A stretch of 64,000 nt of DNA from Monodelphis domestica (Eukaryota; Chordata; Mammalia; Didelphimorphia; Didelphidae), in NCBI RefSeq assembly GCF_027887165.1, contig NC_077232.1:78211369-78275368 (forward strand), read 5' to 3'. Of the stretch, positions 1 through 11,900 are shown piece after piece (within the stretch, counting starts at the first letter, position 1; each line of letters opens with the position of its first letter). The notes below the pieces were generated by a model, which searched no databases, was not told the origin of the DNA, and saw only the letters and a program-made list of their open reading frames with translations. A program made the position numbers and the translations under genes.

Positions 1-1580
1 ATCATGGTTTTTAAGTAGACCATTAATTCTTAGATTATCTTTCCTAGATTTATTTTCCAGGTTGTTTTTCCAATGAGATATTTCACATTTTCTTCTAGTT
101 TTTCATTCTTTTGACTTTATTTGATTGTTTCTTGATGTCTAGTGGACTCATTAGCTTTCATTTTCCCAATTCCGATTTTTAAGGAATGGTTTTCTTAAGT
201 TTTTGTACCTCCTTTTTTATTTGACCAATTCTACTTTTTAAAAAAAGTTCTTTTCCTCAGTGAATTTTTGTACCTCTTTTTCCATTTGGCCAATTCTACT
301 TTTTAAGGAGTTCCCTTCATTGGATTTTTGTGCCTCTTTTATGATTTGGCCTATTGTGTTTTTTAAGGTATTCTTCAGTATTTTTTTGTGCCTTCTTTAC
401 CAAGCTGTTGACTCTTTTCCCATGATTTTCCTATACCACTTATTTTTTCCTCCACTTTTTCTTCTATTTCTCTAATTTGATTTTTTAAATACTTTAAAAA
501 TTAAAATCCTAGGGGGCAGTTGGGTGGCTCAGTGGATTGAGAACCAAGTCTAGAGATGGGAGGTCCTGGGTTCAAATCTGGCCTCAGACACTTCCTCCCT
601 GGGCAAGTCACTTAACCCCCATTGCCTAGCCCTTACGATTCTTCTGCCTTGGAACCAATACAGAGTATTATTTTAATTTTTAATTTTAATTTTTATTAAA
701 AATTTTTTTAAAATAAAAAAATTAAAATCCTACATTAATTCTTTTTGTGCTTGAGAACAACTCCTGTTTTTCTTGGAGGCTGTGGATGCAGCAGTATTGT
801 TTTTATTGTCTTCTTGTGCGTTTTTGTTTTGGTCTTTCCTGTCACCAAAATACCTTTCTATGTTAAGATTATTTTTCTGTTTACTCATTTTCCATACTTT
901 TTCTTTTCTTTTAATTAAAAAAATTGTGAAAGTTGGGCTCTGTACTTGTGTGGCAAAGGGAGCACTGTTCCAAGCTTTAGGTTCTTTGTGCAGCTGCCTT
1001 CAGAGAGATTTCTAAAGATCTATCTGATTTCAGTTTTTCCAAGGTGGTATGATGTAAGGAGAAATGTGTTTAATAACTCTTCAGGTCTGTAAGTAACTCA
1101 GAGCACTCTTTTACCTCTTGGAGCTGTAACCAGGGTCTCCTGCTCTTCTGTGGCTATAAACACTGGTGCCTGTTAGTGTTCTTCCTCATCCTGAAATTGT
1201 GTCCCCAGACTATGAACTGGATCTACGTAAGGGCACTGCAATAAGAGTCTTGCACCCAGAGCAAAAGGACCCCTGCAGTCCTGAGTAATTTTCTGATCCC
1301 CTTCCCTCCTCTCTTTGCCTTGTTTAACTGAGAGCTCCAGAAACTTCTGCTGCTTCATCTACTTTCAAGGCCTGTGATGGGGCTTGCCCTGGCGTGCTAC
1401 ACTCCACCTCTACCTCAGTGCACTGGATCTGTCATTCTGGAAATCTAAGCCATTTTGTGCTGGAAAATTATTTTACCTTGTCTCTTGGTTGCTCCAGAAT
1501 TCATTCATAGCTTTTTGGAGGGTAATTTGGTAAAAATCAGATGAGGACCTGTACTTTCTCTACCATCTTGACTCTGCCTC
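1..1580 (-). mobile_element. L1 LINE, 5' UTR and start of ORF1 (runs off left edge)
   Basis: Read on the minus strand, the element begins near 1580 with the marsupial L1 5' motif (complement of CCATCTTGACTCTGCCTC), runs through a 5' UTR and enters the ORF1 coiled-coil region, then leaves the window at base 1. The same 5' motif ends the larger L1 at 37260. The coiled-coil part at about 200-440 consists of imperfect 60-63 base repeats. A SINE interrupts it at 512-717. No intact ORF1 frame is left. It lies antisense in an upstream TACC3 intron. Confidence 0.8.
512..717 (+). mobile_element. tRNA-derived marsupial SINE (WSINE1/MAR1-like)
   Basis: The head carries a pol III A box (TGGCTCAGTGGATTG) and B box (GGTTCAAATCT). 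The body has the typical CTGGGCAAGTCACTTAACCC block and ends with CTTCTGCCTTGGAACCAATA and an A/T-rich tail. It sits inside the L1 and is flanked by a repeat AAATTAAAATCCTA at 498-511 and 718-731, read as the target-site duplication. Confidence 0.85.
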
Positions 1581-1860
1581 AACATTAATATTTTTAAAGG
1601 AGGAGAAAGATTATTGTGTGTTGCTTAGTGACTTTTAACATTAATTACTGAAAACACATAAGAAATGTTTGAATTAAGCATGTTAAGGTAGCTGGATTGG
1701 TTGATATCTAAGGACATATTTTCTACATCATTTTTAGGAATACTTTTCAAAAACAGCCCCTTAGCATTCCCTTTCACCATCATGAAGTACTAGTAAAGAT
1801 TGAAATTGTTCTGCCCAGGCTTGCTGTGGCAGTCTGGTATTGTAGAGAGAACATGGATTT

Positions 1861-4697
1861 TTTTTCTTTTCTTTTTTTAATTTTTAAACATTATTTTATT
1901 TGGTCGTTTCCATACATTATTCACTGGAAACAAAGATCATTTTCTTTTCCTCCCCTCCCCCCCACCTTTCCCTCTCCCATAGCCGACGCACGATTCCACT
2001 GGTTATCACATGTGTTCTTGACTCGAACCCATTTCCCTGTTGTTGGAATTTGCATTATAGTGTTCATTTAGAGTCTCTCCTCAGTCTTATCCCCTCCAAC
2101 CCTGTAGTCAAGCAGTTGCTTTTCATCGGTGTTTTTACTCCCACAGTTTATCCTCTGCTTGTGGGTAGTATTTTTTAGATCCCTGCAGATTGTTCAGGGA
2201 CATTGCATTGCCACTAATGGAGAAGTCCATCACCTTCGATTGTGCCACAATGTATCAGTCTCTGTGTTCAATGTTTTCCTGGTTCTGTTCCTTTCGCTCT
2301 GCATCACTTCCTGGAGGTTGTTCCAGTCTCCATGGAATTCCTCCACTTTATTATTCCTTTTAGCACAATAGTATTCCATCACCAACATATACCACAATTT
2401 GTTCAGCCATTCCCCAATCGAAGGGCATCCCTTCGTTTTCCAATTTTTGGCCACCACAAAGAGCGCAGCTATAAATATTCTTGTACAAGTCTTTTTCCTT
2501 ATTATCTCTTTGGGGTACAAGCCCAGCAGTGCAATGGCTGGATCAAAGGGCAAGACAGTCTTTTATCACCCTTTGGGCATAGTTCCAAATTGCCCTCCAG
2601 AATGGTTGGATCAATTCACAACTCCACCAGCAATGAATTAATGTCCCCACTTTGCCACATCCCCTCCAGCATTCATTACTTTCCATAGCTGTTATGTTAG
2701 CCAATCTGCTAGGTGTGAGGTGATACCTCAGAGTTGTTTTGATTTGCATCTCTCTGATTATAACAGATGTAGAGCACTTTTTCATGTGCTTATTAATAGT
2801 TTTGATTTCTTTGGCTGCGAACTGCCTGTTCATGTCCCTTGCCCATTTGTCAATTGGAGAATGGCTTGATTTTTTGTACAATTGATTTAGTTCTTTATAA
2901 ATTTGAGTAATTAAACCTTTGTCAGAGGTTTTTATGAAGATTGTTTCCCAATTTGTTGCTACCCTTCTGATTTTGTTACATTGGTTTTGTTTGTACAAAA
3001 ACTTTTTAATTTGATGTAATCCAGATTATTTATTTTGCATTTTGTAACTCTTTCTAATTCTTGCTTGGTTTTGAAGTCTTTCCCTTCCCAAAGGTCTGAC
3101 ATGTATACTATTCTGTGTTCACCTAATTTACTTATAGTTTCCTTCTTTATGTTCAAGTCATTCACCCATTTTGAGTTTATCTTGGTGTAGGGTGTGAGGT
3201 GTTGATCCAAACCTAATCTTTCCCACACTGTCCTCCAATTTTCCCAGCAGTTTTTATGAAATAGTGGATTTTTGTCCCAAAAGCTGGGATCTTTGGGTTT
3301 GTCATATACTGTCTTGCTGAGGTTGCTTGCCCCCAGTCTATTCCACTGATCCTCCTTTCTGTCTCTTAGCCAGTACCAAATTGTTTTGATGACCGCTGCT
3401 TTATAATATAGTCTGAGATTTGGGACTGCAAGACCCCCTTCCTTTGTATTTTTTTTCATTATTTCCCTGGATATCCTTGATCTTTTGTTCTTCCAAATGA
3501 ACTTTGTTATGGTTTTTTCTAAATCAGTAAAAAAAATTTTTGGAAGTTCCATGGGTATGGCACTAAATAGATAGATGGGTTTGGGTAGGATGGTCATTTT
3601 TATTATATTGGCTCGTCCTACCCATGAGCAGTTAATGTTCTTCCAATTGTTCAAGTCTAGTTTTAGTTGTGTGGAAAGTGTTTTGTAGTTGTGTTCATAT
3701 AGATCCTGTGTTTGTCTCGGGAGATAGATTCCTAAGTATTTTATTTTGTCTAAGGTAATTTTGAATGGGATTTCTCTTTCTAGTTCTTGCTGCTGAGCTG
3801 TGTTGGAGATATATAGAAATGCTGATGACTTATGTGGGTTTATTTTGTATCCTGCAACTTTGCTAAAGTTGTTGATTATTTCGATTAGCTTTTTGGTTGA
3901 ATCTCTAGGATTCTTTAAGTAGACCATCATGTCATCTGCAAAGAGCGATAATTTGGTCTCCTCCTTTCCTATTTTAATGCCTTCAATTTCTTTTTCTTCT
4001 CTAATTGCTACTGCTAGTGTTTCTAATACAATGTTAAATAATAGAGGTGATAATGGGCATCCTTGTTTCACTCCTGATCTTAATGGGAATGGATTTAGTT
4101 TATCCCCATTGCAGATGATATTAGTTGGTGGTTTTAGATATATACTGTTTATTATTTTTAGGAATGACCCTTCTATTCCTGTGCTTTCTAGTGTTTTTAA
4201 TAGGAATGGGTGTTGTATTTTATCAAAGGCTTTTTCTGCATCTATTGAGATAATCATGTGGTTCTTGTTGGTTTGCTTGTTGATGTGGTCAATTATGTGG
4301 ATAGTTTTCCTAATGTTGAACCAGCCCTGCATCCCTGGTATAAATCCTACTTGATCATGGTGGATGACCCTTCTGATCACTTGCTGGAGTCTTTTTGCTA
4401 GTATCCTATTTAAGATTTTTGCATCTATATTCATTAGGGAGATTGGTCTATAATTTTCTTTCTCTGTTTTTGGCCTGCCTGGCTTTGGAATTAGTACCAT
4501 GTTTGTGTCATAAAAGGAGTTTGGTAGAACTCCCTCTTTGCTTATTATGTCAAATAGTTTGTATAGTATTGGGATTAACTGTTCTCTGAATGTTTGATAG
4601 AATTCACTGGTGAATCCATCAGGCCCTGGGGATTTTTTCTTAGGAAGTTCTTTGATGGCCTGTTGGATTTCTTTTTCTGATATAGGATTATTTAGAA
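1861..4697 (-). mobile_element. 5'-truncated L1 LINE, about 2.8 kb
   Basis: The 3' end is at left (poly-T, then complement of a 3' UTR with ATTATTTTATTTGGTCGTTTCC) and the truncation point at right falls within ORF2. A 13-base near-perfect duplication, AGAACATGGATTT at 1848-1860 and AGAACATGAATTT at 4698-4710, marks the insertion into a CORE-SINE. It carries the reverse transcriptase and C-terminal parts of ORF2. It lies antisense in an upstream TACC3 intron. Confidence 0.9.
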
Positions 4698-4704
4698 AGA
4701 ACAT
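2230..4704 (-). pseudogene. L1 ORF2 remnant: reverse transcriptase and C-terminal domain
   Basis: Three minus-strand frames carry L1 ORF2. The longest (2959-4704, 581 codons) opens before the reverse transcriptase core: [15 protein letters not shown], then [15 protein letters not shown] and the catalytic FADDMMVY near residue 255. Frames at 2543-2998 and 2230-2553 continue the C-terminal region to the normal end TLWHNRR. The endonuclease half is missing by 5' truncation, and at least two frame changes separate the pieces, so it cannot encode a working protein. The first codons of the longest frame come from flanking sequence. Confidence 0.85.
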
Positions 4705-4873
4705 GAATTTGGAACCAGAATATTAGTTTTAGATCTCAGGTCTGCTTCTTAATAATTTTGAACCTTGGAAAAATAATTTAATTTCTCCTGATTTCTGGTT
4801 GATTGCATGTAAAATGAGGATGCTTTCCTTACTTCTTAAGGTTCCTTCTAGCTCCACAACCTGGGATTCCTAA

Positions 4874-5778
4874 TCTAGGGAAGTAATAGAGAGCCTGTAA
4901 TAGATGCTCCTTATCCTATTGAATTTATCTTGAATGGAGGGGCTTGAGGATCTGGACAAGTCAGTTATTTTATTCCTGTATTGAGTAAGATTAAAGACCT
5001 ACCAAGGATTCCAACTCTGGTCTTTTCTGATCCTGTATTTCTTAGCACTTTTACTGGAGAGTGGTGGGATAAGGAAATAAACCATTTTTGTCTCTTTTAG
5101 TAATTGATAAAATATAGAGATACTTACAAGAGCAGAGGAAGAAAAGGATATAGTTCAAATTAGGCTTAGGGTTTTGTTTGCTAAGGATAACAGTGTCCTC
5201 TTGTGGGTGAATAAATGAGATCTGTGCTGCACTTTTATATCAGCCCTTCTTTTGCTTTGAACTAAAAAGTTGGAAGGATTTTTCTTCCTATGAAAAGTTT
5301 CTAAAGTACAAATTTTAGGTCAAAGCAAATAGAATTGAGTTTTCAAAAGTGACAGTAGTGTGGAAAGCTGTTTTTAAAAGGTAGTCCAAATTGTGAAAGA
5401 CTTTTAAGATGGAAAATGTTATCCACTTTCAGAGAAGGAACTGACAGTTTGCAGATCAAAGTATGCTGTTTTTCACTTTTTTTCTTTGTGTTTTGGTTTT
5501 TTTGGGGTGACATGTTTCTTCTTGGCATAACATGACCAATATGGAAATATGTTTTACATGACATTACATGTATAACCTATATATCAAATTATCCTTTCAG
5601 AGAGGGGTGAAGAAGGGGGTGGAGAATTCAGAACTTAAAATGTTAAAAATTGTTTTTACATGCAATTGGAAAAAACAAAAGATTAAAAAAAGTCCTGATA
5701 GATGAGTAAATATGTGTCTCTTTTGAATTAATTTCGCATCCCTGACAGTTTATGTTACTCCTCATTATTTTCCCACAG
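4874..5778. other. TACC3 intron sequence, no feature seen
   Basis: Unique AT-rich sequence ending in a polypyrimidine tract and CCCACAG acceptor at 5778. I looked for the TACC3 exon that precedes the LDIPVP exon in human (FKESALRKQSLYLKFDPLL region) and did not find it here. Confidence 0.5.
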
Positions 5779-5937
5779 GTAATAGGACCTCCTCCCCTTG
5801 ATGGACCAGAATGTCTGGATATTCTGGATATTCCTGTGCCAGTCCCGGGTTTGCCTGTTTCAGTTGATTCGATTATAGATGTGTTGAAATATAGCCAGAA
5901 AGACATGGATGTGGCTGTAGAAAAAGTTAAACAAGAA
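5779..5937 (+). CDS. TACC3: TACC3 exon, LDIPVP segment (159 bp)
   Basis: Acceptor TTTTCCCACAG before 5779 and donor GTAAGAG after 5937. It encodes 53 residues, [20 protein letters not shown] onward to VEKVKQE. Both ends are in phase 0. It corresponds to the human stretch GALDIPVPGPP to SQKDLDAVVKATQEE, the lead-in to the coiled coil. Confidence 0.93.
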
Positions 5938-8900
5938 GTAAGAGAAATTATTTCACAACTTTGAAGATGCTAAGATTTCTATGCAAGATAGTTTTAACTA
6001 TAGCTGACTTTTGGTTGAATGACTAAGGAATTAAGTGCTTAACAAATATGTTGGAATCTATGGATTTTTATTACTTAGTAGTTTCACATTTTTAATTTAA
6101 ATTTTCTGATATTTCTTCTCGTTAACTTTTTCTGAGTTGCATGAATTTTTCTGATCCTTGTCCAAGGACCAAGATATTTTTATGAATCACATTATGAAAT
6201 GTATTTATTTAGGGAGAGGGTGAAGGTTAGGGAAGAACTTGCTTATGCAATTGCAGATATTCAGAACAATGAAAATCGTTATTAAAAAAAGTTTCCTAGT
6301 CTTGGACCTATTTTATAGACAAGTCAGATCAACTAAGCACTTGTTATAAAACCAGTACTTGTCAAAATGACTTGTTTTTCTAACTGTAAAGTACTTGGTT
6401 TTATCAGAGCTTCTGAATGGAATGAATGAAAAGGCATTAAAATTTTTTTTCAAAGTTTGCTCTTTTTCGATTTTATTAACTAATGACCTTTAGACTTGCT
6501 TTTCTCTGCTCTTAAAAATATAATGGGCGAAAGGATGAAGTAATCAATTCTTCCACTTAACTTCATTTACCCATCACTGCTGTAAAGGCTTCAGCTTAGT
6601 TTAAATTAGTTTTTGTTAAACAACATCTTTGAATTTCAGAAAAGGTGATAGTACAGAATAGTGAAAAGATTTTGTAATTTACTTCACCAGATCTCATTGT
6701 CACTTAGTGAACATTTTATCTGAATTTATATAAAGAAATCCATATAAAGCACTATGTACACCCAATTCCATGTTCTAAAAGAGCATAACCTGGAAATTAT
6801 CTTTGATATCTCTTCATTATCTCTTCTGAGTTTTCATACCTACTTTTACTACTCCCTGCCTCACTAATTATAATATCTTCCTTACAATACTTCCTTTTTC
6901 TGCTATTTCTCCTTCTAATTTGTCTTTTATGCTGCTTCAAGAATGTTTCCTATATTTAAATTTGGTCATAATATTGCTTTGTTCAAAAAACTCCACATTG
7001 GCAGTCCATCACTTGTTTTTTTAAACTCTTATCTTCTGTCTTAGAATTGATACTATTGGTTAAAAAAAAGCAGAAGAGCAGTAAGGGATAGACAATTGGG
7101 ATTAAATGACTTGCCCAGGGTCACACAACTAGAAAGTGTTTGAGGGCAAATTTGAACCCAGGACATCCCATCTCCAGGCCTGACTCTATCCCCTGAGGTA
7201 CCTGGATGCTTTGCAGTTTGTCAATTTTACATCCACTTCCTATAGCTCTTCATTTGAAAAAAAAAACCAAACAAACATATGCCTTTGATTTAAGTTATTT
7301 CTAGGAAAAACTCTTCCATGTTGAACCATTCTTTATAACAGGAAAATAAATCCATCTAATAAAATGGCTACATCTCACAATATATACAATATTTAGTCCT
7401 AGTGTTACTGTATTTCTTCTCCTTGAGGAGAGACATGTTGCATTATCTGTTCTTTGGAACTAATACTGTTTACCATTTAATTCAAAGTTTAGATTTTTTA
7501 AATTAAATGTTTTTCAGTTGATCAGATTTTAAATTTACATTATTTATAGTCTTGTGTATATTATTTTTCCTTCATAATTGATGTTCTCTGCCTATAGTAA
7601 GACCTATACTATCTAAATTTTATATTTATAATCTTTGTATATATAGGTTAAAGAAAAAGAAATGCAAATTCAAGAATTGGAAGACAAACACAAAAAATTC
7701 TATGTGAAATATTTAGAGATGGGGTATGTATCTATCAAGACTCTACTTTTTTTTATTTAGAATATTTTTTCCATGGTTACATGATTCATGATCCCCCTCC
7801 ACCCTCGTCCTAGAGTTGACAAGCAATTTCACTGGATTATGTATGTATCATTGTTCAAAGCCTATTTCCATGTCATTCATATTTGCAGTAGAGTGATCTT
7901 TTAACACAAAATCCCTAATCATATCCATATTGATCTACATGATTGATCATATGTTTTTCTTCTGCGTTTCTACTCCCACAGTTCTTTCTCTGGATGTGGA
8001 TAGCATTCTTTCTCATAAGTTCCTCTGGATTGTCCTGGGTCATTGCATCACTGCTAGTAGAAAAGTGTATTACATTAGATTGTGCCACAATGTGTCAGTC
8101 TCTGGGTACAATGTTCTCCTGGTTCTGCTCCTCTCACTCTGCATCAATTCCTGGAGGTCATTCCAGTTCACGTGGAATTACTTCAGTTCTTTATTCCTTT
8201 CAGCACAATAATATTCTATCACCATCAGATACCACAATTTGTTCAGCCATTCCTCAATTGATGGTTAAGACTCTACTTTTAAACTCTTTTAACAGTGTTC
8301 TCTCATTGTCTCTCATTCATCTTTTATCATCCTATAGGAAAATTGTGGAAGAATATGAAGGGATGATAACTCAGATGATAGGTAAGTCAATGTAGCATAA
8401 ACTTTGAAATAATCAATTTGGGGATTTAAAGCTTGATAGAACCTTATCTTTTGTCCATTTTCCTCATGGGTAGTAGAAGGAATCTGAGACTTAGAGAAGT
8501 CCAGGAACACACAGGGAGATCCTTCAGAATGGGTATCAAGCAACTAGAATGTTCTCCTGATGAAATCCAGGAGTAAAACCAGTCTGATATGAACCAAACC
8601 TACCAGGACATTAATATTTCCTTTTATATTAATAATGTAAATATAAATGGCAATACAGTATAGTGGATAGAGCTGACTGTTCAAGTGTTCCTACCATGTA
8701 CTGGCTATGGGACTCTGGGCAAGTCAGTTAGCATCAAGGCTTCAGACACTGCTCTTAGGGATTTTTGCAGGAACTTACTTCATGTACTGCTCAGGAGGGT
8801 GGAGGGGGGTTGTGGCCTCCCCATAAAAGAACGGCCTTGCCTTCTCTATCCTGATCCAACCCTTCCTTCAGACTCCGTTACCTTCTTTGTTAGGTAATAA

Positions 8901-11900
8901 TTGCTATCATTGCCCTCTACATTTCCTTAACTTGGGAAAATTTTCCATCAGGGGCAAAACTCCAGTCAGCCTATCCTGCTTATGAACTTAAAATGCTGAC
9001 ACTTAGATACTTTGAGAGCTCCTTTCTAATTTTGAGTGATTCATTGGCATCCAGATAGAGAACAGGATGGGCAAAAGCAGGTGAATGCAGGATGGTGGAG
9101 TTTGTAAAGGACAGAAAATTCTCCATTTTCCTGGGAAAATAGTGTGAATGGGGAGGAATAATAAGGATACTTAAAAGTGAGTTTGGAACCAGATTGTATA
9201 GGTCCTAGACCAGTAAAAACAGGAGATTGAACTTTGTCTGGGGACAAAAAGGAGCCAGGGAAGATGAAGTCCAAGAATTAGATGTGTTAGATATCTGGAT
9301 AAGTTCTTTTCAAATAGAGCTGAGTGTTATGTTATGGTCACATGAGCTTTAAGGAGGAAGACTCTTGTAACCTGAGATTATTACCCCTTGGACTAACCTA
9401 ATGTGAATGCTGTTGGGTGGGAAAGGAGAGTAGAGATGGAAGGCCATTGGGCACTCATTTCTTTTCTTTTTCTTTTTTAATAAATCTTTACCTTCTGTCT
9501 TAGAATCAATATTGTGTGTATTAGTTCCAAGGCAGAAGAACAAAGTGCTAGGCAATGGGGGTTAAATGACTTGCCTTGGGTCACAGCTAGCGAGTGCCTT
9601 GAGGCTAGATTTGAACCCAGGACCTCCAGTCTTTGAACCTTGCTCACAATCCACTGAGCCACCTAGCTTCCCTGGCCCCTCTAGCTTTAAGTTAAATATC
9701 AAAGATATTAAACACTTTAAAACCATTTCATTGAAAAGAATTAAAACTCCTATTATTCACTGCAAGGACAAATCAAGTTTATTGTTCTATTTGACTTTTC
9801 TTGAACTATGAAAAGAGCCAAAAATCTTGCAAGTTTTATATTTTTGAACCTAGCTTCTATAAGTTCATTGTCATTATCTTTAAAAAAATTTATATACATG
9901 TATGTATTTGAAAGTTTGCTTTCAAAACCCCAAATTACACCTGTAAAAAGCTGCTTCCCCCTTCTATACTTTTTTACAAAGGCCTACTACTACTACTCTA
10001 CAACTGCTGCTGCTGTTCTAGGGGAAGTGAATTATGTTTTCGTTTGCTGTGGATAAGGACTTAAATATAAAAAGAAATATTCCTTCAACAAAAAGGCATG
10101 CTTCTCTTTGTTTTCTCTAGAAGATACAATTGTCTTCTCTAGGTAGATGCTGAACGAGAGAATAGAGAAACAGAATGTGGTGACCTCATCCTGTTCTCCT
10201 TGGATGTCTTTGGATTCTTTTTTTGTTTTTGTGCCATCTGTCCTCCAACACCTTCTTCCCTCTTGGTCTTGTCTTTTATATAACTAAAAAACCTTTTGTA
10301 GACCCATTTTAGTTAAAAAACATCTATAAAGATTTATTTTTATCCTTTAGTAGTTTGAACCCAGATCCTTTGAGAAGATTAGACAGAATGAAACAGGTTG
10401 TGTTTTATACCAGTTGCTAGACCATCCATAAGAACCTGTTTCCATTGAAGATCAAATTTTATTTGTTTGGGAACATGCCCTTTATTTACATTATGGTTGC
10501 TAGAGAACTGACTGCTCCTATGGTTTCCACATGATGGTATTTTTTGTAGTGTTAAGTGGTGTGCCTGTATTCAGGCCTTAATGAAAGATTGTAAATAGTG
10601 CCAGCTCTCCTTGGCTATCATTGGGGAGTTGTTTTCAAAAACAAACTTGAATCTACATTTTAGGTAGCAATTCATTTATTTTTGTTTTGGTTTGAAACGA
10701 TTGTATACCTTAATCTATATATTTTAAATCTTAACTATGTAATGGTAATTATAATAGTATAATTAGCATAATTGAAGAATAGAGTATAGTCAGATATAGG
10801 ATTTATAATAGGCATCTGAAACTTTCTAGGCTTCTTTAAGAAATTTTCATGGAACTTTGACAATGTCAGAGGAAGAGGAATTTTGCAGTGTACCTTAGGA
10901 GTATTGCTTGAAAAATGGACAACCACTTCTGGGAGAGAGACTTGGAGGTTGGTTGCTTTTGCTTTTGCTGCTGATCAGTCTTGGAAGACTTGGGAAGGAG
11001 TTGGACATCTTGCTTGGAAAAGTGGAAGGAGTCTGATCAATTAAGCAGGAGAGTTATTTGAGCAGTTCTGTGGAATCCATCTAGTGGCACCAGACGGCAG
11101 CTGCTGAGTGAACACCTTGTCTCTCTGACAGACACAGTGAAATCGTTGGCTAAGAGAAGGAAAGTGGCAGATCAGTATAATTTTTGTGCATACTTTTTTG
11201 GTTAGATTATAAATTTAGTAAGTGTAGTGTCTGCCCTGGTAGACAAAGAAGGCATCTTTTACAGGACAGGGGGTTTGGTTGGGTTAGTTAGAAAACTTAT
11301 TAGCTTTAGGAAATATTTTCTTTTCACCAATTATCTTCTTTTTACTTTCCCTTTCCTAAATTTCAATAATTACAATAAGTTTTTTTAATAACTGGCCTGA
11401 GAAGAGTTTTTCTATAACTGCCTGGTGGCCATATTATTCAACTTTCAAACTTGAGAATCTGTCCACACCAAAGACAATTATTGGTATTATTAATATACCA
11501 ATAACCAATAAGGGTTAATACCTGTTATAACAACTAAAAGGCTTGAGGACAGCTAGGTGGCTCTGGGGATAGAGAGCCAGGCCTAGAGACCAGAGGTCCT
11601 GGGTTCAAATATGACCTCAGCACTTTCTAGCTGTGTGATCTTGGGCAAATCACTTAAACCCAATTGCCCAGCCCTTACTGTTCTTCTGCCTTGGAATTGA
11701 TACTTAGTAACAATTATAAGACAGAAAGTAAGGGTTATTTAAAAAAATACTAGACTTTTTTAGTCTTAGTATTTTTCATTGTTCTCATTCTCATTCAGAG
11801 AATTTGGATTTTTTTTCTGTTGTTTAAAAAGATGGCTCTCATGTGGACTTTTGTTGATATATTCTTCCAGATCATATATTTTATTTTTCAAAGAGAGAAT

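Larger units (their letters stand above)
1812..4873 (+). mobile_element. THER1/MIR CORE-SINE, split by an L1
   Basis: Two halves, 1812-1860 and 4698-4873, together read like a THER1/MIR element: the head with AGAACATGGATTTGGAACC, then a GTAAAATGAGGATG block and the tail GGTTCCTTCTAGCTCC. The interval between them is the L1 at 1861-4697. The family is old, so the host SINE predates the L1. Confidence 0.65.

Noticed and set aside
3929-4354. Plus-strand 141-codon frame
   Set aside because: Antisense of the L1 reverse transcriptase region.
5643-5906. Minus-strand 87-codon frame across a TACC3 exon
   Set aside because: Antisense of a well-supported exon with conserved splice sites.
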